Positions 34,564-44,344 are shown, counted from the first letter of the stretch. The stretch: 64,000 nucleotides of DNA from Cellvibrio japonicus Ueda107 (GCF_000019225.1 NC_010995.1:3604501-3668500); one strand, 5' to 3'. The notes: generated by a model from the letters alone, not told the origin. Program-made: numbers and translations.

Positions 34564-36384
34564 ATGAAAAAGATCCAGCAACTCCTCATGCTCTCCCTGA
34601 TTAGCTCAACACTAATTGCCTGTGGCGGCGGTGGAGGGGGCGGTTCAACACCAACCACCAGCAGCTCACCCCAATCCTCTAGTCCAGCATCGACGCCATC
34701 CAGTGCTTCATCCTCATCGATCATATCCTCCTCATCGCTATCATCATCGCTGTCTTCCTCATCACTATCCTCGTCATCGCTGTCTTCTTCATCGGCGAGC
34801 AGTGTTAGCAGCTCCAGTGTCGCTGCCAGCGAGGGCAATGTTGTTATAGAGGTGGACATGGCAAATGGCTGGAGAGGCAACGCATCAGGCAGTACCAGCC
34901 ATTCCGGTATTACCTACAGTGCCGATGGCGTTACCTTTGCCGCACTGGGTGATGGCGTGGGCGCTGTTTTTGATATTGCCCGACCAACCACACTGGAAGA
35001 TGCTGTGATAGCAATGGTTGTTAATGTCAGCGCTGAATTTAAGGCCAGTGAAGCCAACTTGCAGATATTTGCCCAGTTAAAAGAAGACTGGTCAAAGGGC
35101 GAATGGGATTGTCTGGCGGCCAGCAGCGAACTCACTGCGGATACTGACCTAACCCTGACCTGCACCATTGATGAAGACGACGATAAATTCAACCAAACGG
35201 CGCGCGATGTACAAGTCGGTATCCAGGCCAAGGGAACACCCGCCGGAACTATCACCATTAAAAGCGTCACCATTACACTCGCACAGGAAGCCTATTCAGC
35301 CAATGTCGATCACCTGCGCGACCTGGCCCCCAGCGATTTCCCCATTGGCGTCGCCGTGTCCAATACCGACTCCGCCACTTACAACCTGCTCACCAACAGC
35401 AGAGAGCAGGCTGTGGTTAAAAAGCACTTCAATCATTTAACTGCCGGTAACATCATGAAGATGAGTTACATGCAACCTACCGAGGGCAATTTTAACTTCA
35501 CCAACGCCGACGCCTTTGTGGATTGGGCCACTGAAAATAATATGACGGTGCACGGCCACGCCCTGGTATGGCATTCCGATTACCAGGTTCCCAACTTTAT
35601 GAAAAACTGGGCAGGCAGTGCAGAAGACTTTTTAGCGGCCTTGGACACACATATCACCACCATTGTCGATCACTACGAAGCCAAGGGTAACCTCGTCAGT
35701 TGGGACGTCGTTAACGAAGCCATCGACGACAACAGTCCGGCAAACTTCCGCACGACGGATTCTGCGTTTTATGTGAAGAGCGGAAACAGCTCTGTCTATA
35801 TTGAGCGCGCCTTCCAGACCGCGCGCGCGGCAGATCCCGCTGTGATCCTCTACTACAACGACTACAACATTGAGCAGAACAATGCCAAGACCACCAAAAT
35901 GGTCGATATGGTCAAGGACTTCCAGGCGCGCAGTATCCCGATTGACGGTGTGGGCTTCCAGATGCATGTCTGTATGAACTATCCATCCATCGCCAACATT
36001 TCTGCCGCGATGAAGAAAGTGGTCGACCTTGGCTTGCTGGTAAAAATTACCGAACTGGATGTTGCCGTCAACCAGCCCCATTGCGATGCGTATCCGGCCA
36101 ACAAAATCAATCCGCTGACCGAAGCGGCGCAATTGGCCCAGAAAAAACGCTACTGCGACGTAGTGAAGGCCTATCTGGATACAGTCCCGGTGAATCAGCG
36201 CGGCGGTATCAGCGTCTGGGGAACTACCGATGCCAACACCTGGCTTGATGGCCTGTACAGAGAACAGTTTGAGGATGAAAAAATTTCCTGGCCCTTGCTG
36301 TTCGACAACAACTACAACGACAAACCTGCACTGCGCGGTTTTGCCGATGCGTTAATCGGTACGCAATGTACTAATACACATTGA
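34564..36384 (+). CDS. xyn10C: Endo-beta-1,4-xylanase, GH10 with CBM15, outer-membrane lipoprotein
   Basis: This is a 606-residue enzyme. A lipoprotein signal (lipobox LIAC, Cys20) is followed by Gly7 and a Ser-rich linker (about 32-90), a CBM15 xylan-binding module (about 92-242, VVIEVDMANGWRGNASGSTS), and a GH10 catalytic domain (about 250-602). The acid/base is E385 in WDVVNEAID, the nucleophile E497 in KITELDV. These positions and the CBM15 sequence agree with what I remember of Cellvibrio japonicus Xyn10C. It cleaves xylan at the cell surface. A TTGACA at 34512-34517 with AATAAT at 34537-34542 (19-base spacing) is a weak promoter candidate. It heads a run of plus-strand xylan genes. Confidence 0.96.
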   Translation: MKKIQQLLMLSLISSTLIACGGGGGGGSTPTTSSSPQSSSPASTPSSASSSSIISSSSLSSSLSSSSLSSSSLSSSSASSVSSSSVAASEGNVVIEVDMANGWRGNASGSTSHSGITYSADGVTFAALGDGVGAVFDIARPTTLEDAVIAMVVNVSAEFKASEANLQIFAQLKEDWSKGEWDCLAASSELTADTDLTLTCTIDEDDDKFNQTARDVQVGIQAKGTPAGTITIKSVTITLAQEAYSANVDHLRDLAPSDFPIGVAVSNTDSATYNLLTNSREQAVVKKHFNHLTAGNIMKMSYMQPTEGNFNFTNADAFVDWATENNMTVHGHALVWHSDYQVPNFMKNWAGSAEDFLAALDTHITTIVDHYEAKGNLVSWDVVNEAIDDNSPANFRTTDSAFYVKSGNSSVYIERAFQTARAADPAVILYYNDYNIEQNNAKTTKMVDMVKDFQARSIPIDGVGFQMHVCMNYPSIANISAAMKKVVDLGLLVKITELDVAVNQPHCDAYPANKINPLTEAAQLAQKKRYCDVVKAYLDTVPVNQRGGISVWGTTDANTWLDGLYREQFEDEKISWPLLFDNNYNDKPALRGFADALIGTQCTNTH

Positions 36385-36412
36385 TTGCATTGATGTAAAA
36401 AAGGCTCCACCC

Positions 36413-38119
36413 ATGCCGCTAAAAACGCTAGCCGCTTTTGCGGCATCCATCAGCCTGTTACTGGCCAGCCCATGGGGCCTGGCCAGTAACAGCAGGCCTC
36501 ACCCACTTCCCCAGGTAAAATTTTTCGATTTTACCTATGAAGGGAAGGACGATATTTTTGCAGCGCCGCTTAAGCCCGGCGAATACCAAAACCCAATCCT
36601 TGCCGGGTTTTACCCGGACCCGAGTATTGTCCGGGTTGGCGAGGATTTTTTCCTGGCAACCTCGTCATTCAGTTATTCCCCTGGCGTACCCATTTTCCAC
36701 AGTAAGGACCTGGTGAACTGGCGTTCGCTGGGACATGCCCTGATAGACACCGAACAGCTCCCCCTGTTTAACCAAAGCACATCGCGCGGCATCTATGCCC
36801 CAACCCTGCGCCATCACAAGGGTGTGTTTTACCTGATTACGACACTGGTCGATGTTCGCGGCAACTTCCTGGTAACAGCAACCAATCCGGCAGGCCCCTG
36901 GTCCAAACCCATCTTGCTGCCCGAGGTCGGTGGTATAGACCCGGATATCTTTTTTGACGATGACGGTCGCGTGTATATCGCCCACAACGACGGCCCACCC
37001 GGTGAGCCGCAATATGAAGGCCATCGCGCTATCTGGATGTGGGAATACGATCCGGATAATCAAAAAATTATCCCCGACTCGCGCCGCTTGCTCGTGGATG
37101 GCGGCAGTGACCTCAAGAAAAAACCCATTTGGGTTGAAGGGCCACACCTTTATAAAATTAACGGTTGGTATTACCTGGTGTGTGCCGAAGGTGGCACTGG
37201 TTACGATCATTCTGCGGTTGTTTTCCGCAGCAAAAGCTTGCAGGAACCTTTTATCCCCTATGGCAAAAACCCAATCCTGACCCAGCGCGACCTGGATCCC
37301 AAGCGCGCAAATGCAATCAACAATGCCGGCCATGCCGACCTGGTGCAAACGGCGGAGGGAGAATGGTGGGCCGTCTTCCTCGCCACACGGACTTATCAGC
37401 AGGAACACTTTAATACCGGTCGCGAAACCTTTTTATTACCTGTGCGCTGGCACGATGAATGGCCAGTGATTCTCGATGCCGGCAAGGCAGTGCCCTATCG
37501 TTTACCGGCCCCCAGCACCCAGGCGAAATCCCGCGCAGCACAACCCACAACCGGTAACTTTGTGTGGGAAGATTCCTTCACCCGGGATCACCTGGCCCAC
37601 GACTGGTTACAGCTACGCATAGATCACCAACCCTTTTACCAGTTGTTGCCCCATCAGGGCGCTATTGCCTTGGAAGCCCGCCCGGTTACCCTTGCGCAAC
37701 TGGAGCAACCCGCGTTTCTTGCCCGCCGCCAACAGCACATGCACTACACCGCCAAAGTGAGCATGGCATTGCCACGCGCCAAAGGCATAGCCGCCGGACT
37801 TGCCGCCTTCCAAAGCGAGCAGGCCCATTACTTTTTAGCCGTAGAGCGCAACGACAAGGGCTATGCCTGGTTCGTTGAACAAGCCAACCTGGGCGCGCCA
37901 CAGATTATCGCGCGCGGGCAATTGGCGCTGCCCTTCAGATTGCAAACCCTACAACTGGGCTTGCGCCTCAACACGGATACCCTGGATTTTTATTATTGGG
38001 ATAGCGAAGGCAAAAAACGCGAACTGTTAAGCGGCGCCGATGCCAGTATACTCAGCTCCCACAAAGCAGGAGGCTTTGTGGGCAGTATGGTGGGCCTGCA
38101 TGTCAGGCAGTCACCCTAA
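36413..38119 (+). CDS. GH43 beta-xylosidase/alpha-L-arabinofuranosidase with C-terminal beta-sandwich domain
   Basis: This is a 568-residue exported enzyme with a signal peptide of about 24 residues (LLLASPWGLA). The five-bladed GH43 domain starts NPILAGFYPDPSIVRVGED. The base is D69 in YPDPS, the pKa modulator D176 in GGIDPD, and the acid E242 in WVEGPH. The last 180 residues (from FVWEDSFTRDHLAHDWLQ) form the concanavalin-like beta-xylosidase C-terminal domain of two-domain GH43 enzymes. The likely role is trimming xylo-oligosaccharides or removing arabinose. It starts 28 bases after the xylanase gene and is probably co-transcribed with it. Confidence 0.9.
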   Translation: MPLKTLAAFAASISLLLASPWGLASNSRPHPLPQVKFFDFTYEGKDDIFAAPLKPGEYQNPILAGFYPDPSIVRVGEDFFLATSSFSYSPGVPIFHSKDLVNWRSLGHALIDTEQLPLFNQSTSRGIYAPTLRHHKGVFYLITTLVDVRGNFLVTATNPAGPWSKPILLPEVGGIDPDIFFDDDGRVYIAHNDGPPGEPQYEGHRAIWMWEYDPDNQKIIPDSRRLLVDGGSDLKKKPIWVEGPHLYKINGWYYLVCAEGGTGYDHSAVVFRSKSLQEPFIPYGKNPILTQRDLDPKRANAINNAGHADLVQTAEGEWWAVFLATRTYQQEHFNTGRETFLLPVRWHDEWPVILDAGKAVPYRLPAPSTQAKSRAAQPTTGNFVWEDSFTRDHLAHDWLQLRIDHQPFYQLLPHQGAIALEARPVTLAQLEQPAFLARRQQHMHYTAKVSMALPRAKGIAAGLAAFQSEQAHYFLAVERNDKGYAWFVEQANLGAPQIIARGQLALPFRLQTLQLGLRLNTDTLDFYYWDSEGKKRELLSGADASILSSHKAGGFVGSMVGLHVRQSP

Positions 38120-38174
38120 CGACACCAGACGCTTTTTCTTCATTGTTGCCACCCATCGTCACGGAGTTTTTACC

Positions 38175-41048
38175 ATGACTCGTCAGATCCTGCGCCAGCC
38201 CCTGTGGCTGGTCTTTTTTTTTCTTGTAACCCTGTTTTCCAGTGCAGGCAGCCTTGCCCTGGGGGAAGACAGCTGGCTCACCGCCAGTAGTCGAGGCGGA
38301 CAATTTGTCCTGGTCGGCAATAAAACCCAGGCAAGCCTCTATATCGATAGCAATGATTTTTCCGGTGCACAGCGCAGTGCGCGCCACTTGCAGCAAGATA
38401 TTGCCAAGGTCAGCGGAAAAACCCTGGCACTCATTCAGGATGCATCACAACTATCCGGCACCGCGGTGATTATGGGCACCATCGGCAAAAGCGCGCTGAT
38501 TGATCGCCTGATTGCCGAAGGCGAGCTGGATGTGAGTGACATTCGCGACCAATGGGATGCCTATCACGTCCAGGTGCTTAAAAACCCCCTGCCCCATATC
38601 AAGCAGGCACTGGTGATTGCCGGCAGTAACAAACGCGGCACCAGTTACGGCATTTACAGCCTGAGCGAGCAGATTGGTGTATCGCCCTGGTATTGGTGGG
38701 CCGATGTTCCCATCAAGACCAGGCCACTGTTGTTTATCAACAAAGCGCTGCACCTTCAGGATCAACCCAGAGTGAAATACCGCGGCATCTTCCTGAATGA
38801 CGAAGCGCCGGCCCTGACCAATTGGGTCAAGGAAAAATACGGCGATTACAACGCATCATTTTATGAAAAGGTTTTTGAACTGCTGCTGCGCCTTAAAGCC
38901 AATTTCCTATGGCCCGCGATGTGGAATAACGCCTTTGCCGACGATGATCCACAAAACATGATCCTCGCCGATGACTACGGCATAGTGATGAGCACATCGC
39001 ACCACGAACCCATGATGCGCGCCGATAAGGAATGGAATCGCTATGGCAAAGGCCCCTGGGAATACTCCACCAATCCCGACAACCTGTACCAATTTTGGGT
39101 CGACGGTGCCAAGCGCAATAAGCCCTACGAAAGTATCTACACCCTGGGTATGCGCGGACAGGAAGACGAGCCCATGAGCGAGGGCGAAAATATCGACCTG
39201 CTGGAGCGTATCGTACGCGACCAACGCAAGATTATTGCCGATGTATTCGGCCAGGAACAACTCACCCAGGTACCGCAAGTCTGGGCACTGTATAAAGAAG
39301 TCCAGGGATTTTACGAGCGCGGCATGCGTGTTCCCGAAGACGTAATCCTGCTCTGGTGCGATGACAACTGGGGCAATATCCGTCGCCTGCCCACACCGGA
39401 GGAGCGCCGCCGCCGTGGAGGGGCCGGGGTTTATTATCATTTCGATTATGTCGGCGGCCCGCGCTCCTATCGCTGGATCAATTCCGTCAGCACCGCCAAG
39501 ATATGGGAGCAAATGCACCTCGCCTACACCTATGACGCCAATAAAATCTGGGTGGTCAATGTCGGCGACCTCAAACCCATGGAATACCCGATTGAATTCT
39601 TCCTGCGCATGGCCTGGAACCCGGAAGCCTGGCCCAAAGAGCGCATCCCGGAATTCGGCAAACTCTGGGCAGAGCGCGAATTCGGCAAAACCCATGCCCA
39701 GGCGATTGCGCGTATTGTCGATGGCTACTCCCGCCACAACCTGCGCCGCAAACCGGAACTGCAAGACGCCGGCATTTATCACCAACTGCACTATCGCGAG
39801 GCAGATCGTGTCACCGCCGAGATCAAAGCACTTGCACAAGAAGCGGAAGCCCTTTACCAGCAGCTGCCAACCAACTACCGCGATGCGTTCTACCAGTTGG
39901 TACTCCACCCCACCGCCGCCAGTGCCGTCATCACCGAAATGTATGACATGCAGGCCAAAAACCAGCTGTATGCCCAGCAGGGTCGCGCCTCGGCCAATCG
40001 CTACGCCGAAAAGGTGCGCGAGCTATTTGCTGCGGATGAGGCCCTCACCCAGCGCTATCACCAGCTCAATAACGGCAAATGGAACCATATGATGGCGCAA
40101 ACCCGCATCGGCTATACCCATTGGAATAACCCGCCAGCTAACACCCTGCCACTGCTCTACGACTACCAACCCCATGGCGCAGCGGATATGGGTGTTGCTA
40201 TCGAAGGGATGACACAAGCCTGGCCAGCACCGGGACAATACGAATTGCCACGCTTTGATCCCTATGGCCAAAGCGAGCGCTACATCGATATCTTTAACAA
40301 AGGTAAAACTCCGTTCACAGCTCTTGCCAAAACCTCGGCACCATGGATTATAATTAATAATACTAGTATGCAAGTTAAAGATGAGCAGCGACTGCAGGTT
40401 TCCATTGATTGGAGCAAAGTCCCCAAGGGACAGGCGAGTGGAAACGTGCAGATCACCGGAACCGGATGGGGTGGTGCCACAATCAAGGTGAATGCCTTCA
40501 ATCCCGCCTTGCGCAAAGACCCTAAAGGCTTTGTGGAGGGGGATGGCTATATCGCGATTGAGGCCGAGCACTTTGCCCGGCGTGGCGGCAATACCAGTTT
40601 CCGCTGGGACATCATTCCCCAACATGGCCGGACCCTGTCATCGATATCGCCTTATCCGATCACTGATTACAGTTTTGAAGAGCCCGCCAAGGCGCCTTAT
40701 GTAGAGTACGACCTGTATCTATTCCAGGCTGGCGATGTTGAGATCACAGGATTCTTTGCACCGAGCCTGGCGTTCTTTCCCGGCAGGGGCTTGCGCTATG
40801 CCATCAGCCTCAACGGCGAAAAACCGCAGATTGTGGATATCGTGGCCGATATGAGCGAACAGGCCTGGGAAGAATCGGTTAAGCGCGACATTCGCACGAT
40901 CAGCAGTCGCCATCGGGTAGATCGCGCTGGTCCACAAACCCTGCGTATCTACATGGTTGATCCGGGGGTTAGCTTGCAAAAAGTGGTCATTAACACCGGC
41001 GGCCTTAAACCCAGCTACCTGGGGCCCACGGAAAGCCGACGATATTAA
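38175..41048 (+). CDS. GH115 xylan alpha-glucuronidase
   Basis: This 957-residue protein starts at the ATG at 38175, supported by GGAG eight bases before and by the signal peptide it reveals (QPLWLVFFFLVTLFSSAGSL, cleavage near residue 30). The longer frame would put the hydrophobic stretch inside. GH115 landmarks are GSNKRGTSYGIYSLSEQIGV, SPWYWWADVP, FLNDEAPALTNWVKEKYG, LLRLKANFLWPAMWNNAF, WCDDNWGNIRRLP and YHFDYVGGPRSYRWINS. Family members remove (4-O-methyl)glucuronic acid from internal xylose units of glucuronoxylan. The C-terminal 300 residues are the extra beta-rich domains usual in the family. It stands between GH43 and ManD genes on one likely transcript. Confidence 0.93.
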   Translation: MTRQILRQPLWLVFFFLVTLFSSAGSLALGEDSWLTASSRGGQFVLVGNKTQASLYIDSNDFSGAQRSARHLQQDIAKVSGKTLALIQDASQLSGTAVIMGTIGKSALIDRLIAEGELDVSDIRDQWDAYHVQVLKNPLPHIKQALVIAGSNKRGTSYGIYSLSEQIGVSPWYWWADVPIKTRPLLFINKALHLQDQPRVKYRGIFLNDEAPALTNWVKEKYGDYNASFYEKVFELLLRLKANFLWPAMWNNAFADDDPQNMILADDYGIVMSTSHHEPMMRADKEWNRYGKGPWEYSTNPDNLYQFWVDGAKRNKPYESIYTLGMRGQEDEPMSEGENIDLLERIVRDQRKIIADVFGQEQLTQVPQVWALYKEVQGFYERGMRVPEDVILLWCDDNWGNIRRLPTPEERRRRGGAGVYYHFDYVGGPRSYRWINSVSTAKIWEQMHLAYTYDANKIWVVNVGDLKPMEYPIEFFLRMAWNPEAWPKERIPEFGKLWAEREFGKTHAQAIARIVDGYSRHNLRRKPELQDAGIYHQLHYREADRVTAEIKALAQEAEALYQQLPTNYRDAFYQLVLHPTAASAVITEMYDMQAKNQLYAQQGRASANRYAEKVRELFAADEALTQRYHQLNNGKWNHMMAQTRIGYTHWNNPPANTLPLLYDYQPHGAADMGVAIEGMTQAWPAPGQYELPRFDPYGQSERYIDIFNKGKTPFTALAKTSAPWIIINNTSMQVKDEQRLQVSIDWSKVPKGQASGNVQITGTGWGGATIKVNAFNPALRKDPKGFVEGDGYIAIEAEHFARRGGNTSFRWDIIPQHGRTLSSISPYPITDYSFEEPAKAPYVEYDLYLFQAGDVEITGFFAPSLAFFPGRGLRYAISLNGEKPQIVDIVADMSEQAWEESVKRDIRTISSRHRVDRAGPQTLRIYMVDPGVSLQKVVINTGGLKPSYLGPTESRRY

Positions 41049-41076
41049 ATTTAAAAAACCAGTTGAGTTACAGCCG

Positions 41077-42285
41077 ATGAAAATTGTTGACGCTAAAGTC
41101 ATAGTCACCTGCCCTGGCAGAAATTTCGTTACGCTAAAAATCGTTACCGACCAAGGCATCTATGGCATTGGCGATGCAACCCTCAACGGCCGGGAAAAAT
41201 CTGTTGTCTCCTATCTGGAAGATTATCTGATCCCGGTCCTCATCGGTCGCGACCCACAACAAATCGAAGATATCTGGCAATTCTTTTATCGCGGTGCCTA
41301 TTGGCGCCGCGGTCCTGTTGGCATGACAGCACTGGCCGCTATTGACGTTGCACTCTGGGACATTAAAGCCAAACTGGCCAACATGCCACTTTACCAATTG
41401 CTCGGAGGCAAAAGCCGCGAGCGAATCCTCAGCTATACCCACGCCAATGGCAAAGACCTGGACTCCACCCTTGAGGCGGTACGCAAAGCCAAAGACAAGG
41501 GCTATAAGGCCATCCGTGTACAATGTGGTATCCCCGGCATCGCTAAAACCTATGGCGTTTCCACCAATACCAAAAGTTATGAACCGGCGGATGCCGACCT
41601 GCCCTCTGTAGAAGTCTGGTCAACCGAAAAATACTTAAACTATATTCCCGATGTCTTTGCCGCTGTGCGCAAGGAATTCGGCCCCGACATTCATTTACTG
41701 CACGATGTGCATCACCGCTTAACCCCTATTGAAGCGGCGCGCCTGGGCAAGGCACTGGAGCCCTACCACCTGTTCTGGATGGAAGATGCTGTACCGGCCG
41801 AGAACCAGGAAAGCTTCAAACTGATTCGCCAGCACACCACCACGCCACTGGCAGTCGGTGAAGTGTTCAACTCCATTCACGACTGCCGCGAGCTCATCCA
41901 AAACCAGTGGATCGACTACATACGCACCACCATCGTCCACGCCGGCGGCATCAGCCAAATGCGTCGTATCGCCGATTTCGCCAGCCTGTTCCACGTGCGT
42001 ACCGGCTTCCATGGCGCTACCGATTTATCGCCGGTATGCATGGGCGCTGCGCTGCATTTTGATTACTGGGTTCCCAACTTTGGCATCCAGGAACACATGG
42101 CCCACAGCGAGCAAATGAATGCCGTCTTCCCCCATGCCTATACCTTTAATGATGGTTATTTCACGCCAGGGGAAAAACCTGGCCACGGGGTAGATATCGA
42201 CGAAAAGCTGGCCGCGCAGTATCCCTACAAGCGCGCCTGCCTGCCTGTGAATCGGTTAGAAGACGGAACCCTCTGGCACTGGTAA
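41077..42285 (+). CDS. manD: D-mannonate dehydratase, ManD type (enolase superfamily)
   Basis: This 402-residue enzyme has the length of characterised ManD proteins, starting MKIVDAKVIVTCPGRNFVTL. Residues reported as functional in ManD are all present: Arg147, Tyr159, His212, and the metal ligands Asp210, Glu236 and Glu262. It converts D-mannonate to 2-keto-3-deoxy-D-gluconate in the cytoplasm. The preceding gene encodes GH115 alpha-glucuronidase, so this enzyme probably serves catabolism of the released glucuronate. Genes for the isomerase and reductase steps are not in the window. The ATG at 41077 was chosen by alignment with ManD from memory. Some close relatives act poorly or on other acid sugars, so the exact substrate is not certain. 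Confidence 0.88.
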   Translation: MKIVDAKVIVTCPGRNFVTLKIVTDQGIYGIGDATLNGREKSVVSYLEDYLIPVLIGRDPQQIEDIWQFFYRGAYWRRGPVGMTALAAIDVALWDIKAKLANMPLYQLLGGKSRERILSYTHANGKDLDSTLEAVRKAKDKGYKAIRVQCGIPGIAKTYGVSTNTKSYEPADADLPSVEVWSTEKYLNYIPDVFAAVRKEFGPDIHLLHDVHHRLTPIEAARLGKALEPYHLFWMEDAVPAENQESFKLIRQHTTTPLAVGEVFNSIHDCRELIQNQWIDYIRTTIVHAGGISQMRRIADFASLFHVRTGFHGATDLSPVCMGAALHFDYWVPNFGIQEHMAHSEQMNAVFPHAYTFNDGYFTPGEKPGHGVDIDEKLAAQYPYKRACLPVNRLEDGTLWHW

Positions 42286-42344
42286 GCTGGCAAGGCTAAT
42301 AACGGCACCCCATACACTAAAAATTATTCCAGGAGGTCATTGCC

Positions 42345-43472
42345 ATGCCATTACCACTGCGACATTGTTTTTCCTTCACCCTGCTCGGCCTGTTATTACT
42401 GGGCTGCCAGGATAAATCTGCCGAGTCAACACCAGCCACGGCTGCACCCGATGCAACCAGTGCTGGTGTTGCGCCGCCCAAGGTCATCTATGACCGCAAT
42501 AAATTTATCAACCAGCCACTGGTGTCCCACATCTATACTGCCGATCCATCTGCGCATGTATTTAACGGACGTCTTTATATTTATCCATCGCGTGATATTC
42601 CGACAGACAAAACACCCAATGAAACAGGCGATCATTTCGATATGCGCGATTATCATGTCCTGTCACTGGAAAAACCGGGCGATCCGGTTGTCGACCATGG
42701 CGTAGCACTCACGTTGGAAGATGTACCCTGGGCCAGCCGCCAACTCTGGGCTCCGGATGCCACCGAAAAAGACGGTAAGTATTATTTATATTTTCCCGCC
42801 AAAAATAAGGAGGGTATCTTCCAGATTGGTGTTGCTCTCAGCGATTCACCCACCGGCCCATTTAACGCCGAGCCCGAACCAATTAAAGGCAGCTTCAGTA
42901 TCGACCCGGCGGTATTCAAAGACGATGATGGCAGCTATTACCTGTACTTTGGCGGCATCCGCGGAGGGCAATTACAGCGCTGGACAACAGGAACCTACAG
43001 CGACACCGATGCCTATCCTGCCAGCAACCAACCGGCCCTCAGCCCCAAGATCGCACGCCTGAGCGACGATATGCTGCAATTTGCAGAGGTACCGCGCGAT
43101 GTCTTGCTCCAGGATGAAGGTGGAACACCGCTGCTGGGGACTGATAATAATCGCCGCTTTTTTGAAGCTGCCTGGGTGCACAAATACAATGGGAAATATT
43201 ATTTCTCCTACTCAACCGGAGACACCCACTACATCGCCTACGGTGTCGGTGACAGCCCTTATGGCCCCTTCACCTACAAAGGCATCGTATTAACCCCTGT
43301 GCTTGGCTGGACAACACACCACTCTATTGTGGAATATCAAGGCAAGTGGTACCTGTTTTACCACGACGCCCAACTCTCCGGAGGGGAAACACACCTGCGC
43401 AATATCAAGGTTACCGAACTGGTACATCATGATGATGGCAGTATCCAACCCATAGTTCCCTATTCTAACTAG
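42345..43472 (+). CDS. GH43 glycoside hydrolase lipoprotein
   Basis: The 375-residue protein has a lipoprotein signal (lipobox LLGC, Cys21). A short linker leads to a single GH43 domain (about 48-370). Candidate catalytic residues are D68 in YTADPSAHVF, D187 in SIDPAVFKDDDG and E274 in FFEAAWVHKYNGKYYFSYST. Products are likely xylose or arabinose released from xylo-oligosaccharides near the membrane. It lacks the C-terminal sandwich domain of the first GH43. A perfect AGGAGG lies before the ATG. It is the fifth consecutive plus-strand xylan gene and ends at a strong terminator. Confidence 0.9.
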   Translation: MPLPLRHCFSFTLLGLLLLGCQDKSAESTPATAAPDATSAGVAPPKVIYDRNKFINQPLVSHIYTADPSAHVFNGRLYIYPSRDIPTDKTPNETGDHFDMRDYHVLSLEKPGDPVVDHGVALTLEDVPWASRQLWAPDATEKDGKYYLYFPAKNKEGIFQIGVALSDSPTGPFNAEPEPIKGSFSIDPAVFKDDDGSYYLYFGGIRGGQLQRWTTGTYSDTDAYPASNQPALSPKIARLSDDMLQFAEVPRDVLLQDEGGTPLLGTDNNRRFFEAAWVHKYNGKYYFSYSTGDTHYIAYGVGDSPYGPFTYKGIVLTPVLGWTTHHSIVEYQGKWYLFYHDAQLSGGETHLRNIKVTELVHHDDGSIQPIVPYSN

Positions 43473-43494
43473 CCGGCCCCGTTGGTTTATGCTT

Positions 43495-43533
43495 AAAAAT
43501 CCCGTAACAGTCCTGCGCTGTTACGGGATTTTT
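43495..43533 (+). terminator. Strong stem-loop terminator ending the xylan operon
   Basis: AAAAATCCCGTAACAG and CTGTTACGGGATTTTT form a 16-bp stem with a seven-base loop 22 bases after the GH43 lipoprotein stop codon. The stem carries A and T runs on both sides, so it could work in either direction. Confidence 0.95.
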
Positions 43534-43545
43534 ATTGGTGCCGAA

Positions 43546-43580
43546 TTGACATTTATCCGACTTAAGTGAATATTGATACA
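43546..43580 (+). promoter_or_regulatory. Sigma-70-type promoter of the ExoP_C-like gene
   Basis: TTGACA at 43546-43551 is followed after 17 bases by AATATT (43569-43574), giving a start near 43582 and a leader of about 58 bases before the ATG at 43640. It lies directly after the terminator, so the small gene is probably transcribed on its own. Confidence 0.55.
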
Positions 43581-43639
43581 GATGCATTATCCATGCATAG
43601 GCAACTCACAACACCCAATAATAATTTGAGGTCAACATC

Positions 43640-44266
43640 ATGCGCGATAAGCTTTATGTACTCATCTGTAGTAGCTTCCTGATGATTCCCGCGGTTGAAG
43701 CCCAGCAACTTAATCCTGATTTTTTCTACATCGACAAGGGCCATCCTGTCGCTCGCGGTATCCAGGTCGGTGATCCCAGCAATTGGTCAACATCCATTGA
43801 AAATCGCAATGGAAAATCCAAAAGCGGCAAACTAACCGTCGGCACCACCACATTCCAACAGGACGGCGACGCCCTGCAACTGACCTGGGCACCACGCAAA
43901 AAAGTCCAGGGCAGCTTTTCTGTTTACGGCAACGCTATTGATCTCAGTAAATACAAGGATGCAGCATCATTAACCATAGATATGCGCGTCGATGTAAAAC
44001 CGGATAAAGACGTCAAGGTAGGAATGGATTGCGGCTATCCCTGCCGCGCCGAAGTACAAATCCGCAAAATGATCAGTGCCATGCCCAGGGGGGAGTGGTT
44101 CTCCCTACCGATTCCACTGAACTGCTTCAAAAGTGACAACTTCGACCTAAGCAAAATAAACGGCCCATTTTCCATTACCACCGATGGAAAATTTACCGTA
44201 AGTATCGCGAATGTTCGGTTGGAAAAGTTACCGGCTGGGGAAAAGGGTTGTGCGGAAGAGGAGTAA
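43640..44266 (+). CDS. Stand-alone secreted ExoP_C-like (galactose-binding-like) domain protein
   Basis: This 208-residue protein has a signal peptide (YVLICSSFLMIPAVEA, cleavage near residue 21). The mature part resembles the C-terminal beta-sandwich domain (ExoP_C type) of large GH3 exo-glucosidases: DALQLTWAPRKKVQGSFSVY, then DLSKYKDAASLTIDMRVD, VGMDCGYPCRAEVQIRKM, PRGEWFSLPIPLNCF and FTVSIANVRLE. It lacks any GH3 catalytic domain. It may bind xylan or act as an accessory to another enzyme. It follows the GH43 lipoprotein but has its own promoter and terminator. The function is inferred from fold resemblance only. Confidence 0.75.
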   Translation: MRDKLYVLICSSFLMIPAVEAQQLNPDFFYIDKGHPVARGIQVGDPSNWSTSIENRNGKSKSGKLTVGTTTFQQDGDALQLTWAPRKKVQGSFSVYGNAIDLSKYKDAASLTIDMRVDVKPDKDVKVGMDCGYPCRAEVQIRKMISAMPRGEWFSLPIPLNCFKSDNFDLSKINGPFSITTDGKFTVSIANVRLEKLPAGEKGCAEEE

Positions 44267-44344
44267 ATAAATCTTACCTCACTGTAGAATCACCTTGATA
44301 AATTTCCATCTTAACGATAATCGAACGAGCCATCTTTCAAAAAG

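Noticed and set aside
34720..34810. Serine-codon tandem repeat as a possible minisatellite
   Set aside because: It encodes the Ser-rich linker common in Cellvibrio secreted enzymes. The repeat is explained by protein function, although its length may vary.
38907..39908. Long open frame antisense to the GH115 gene
   Set aside because: It mirrors conserved GH115 coding sequence and gives a low-complexity, unrecognisable product.
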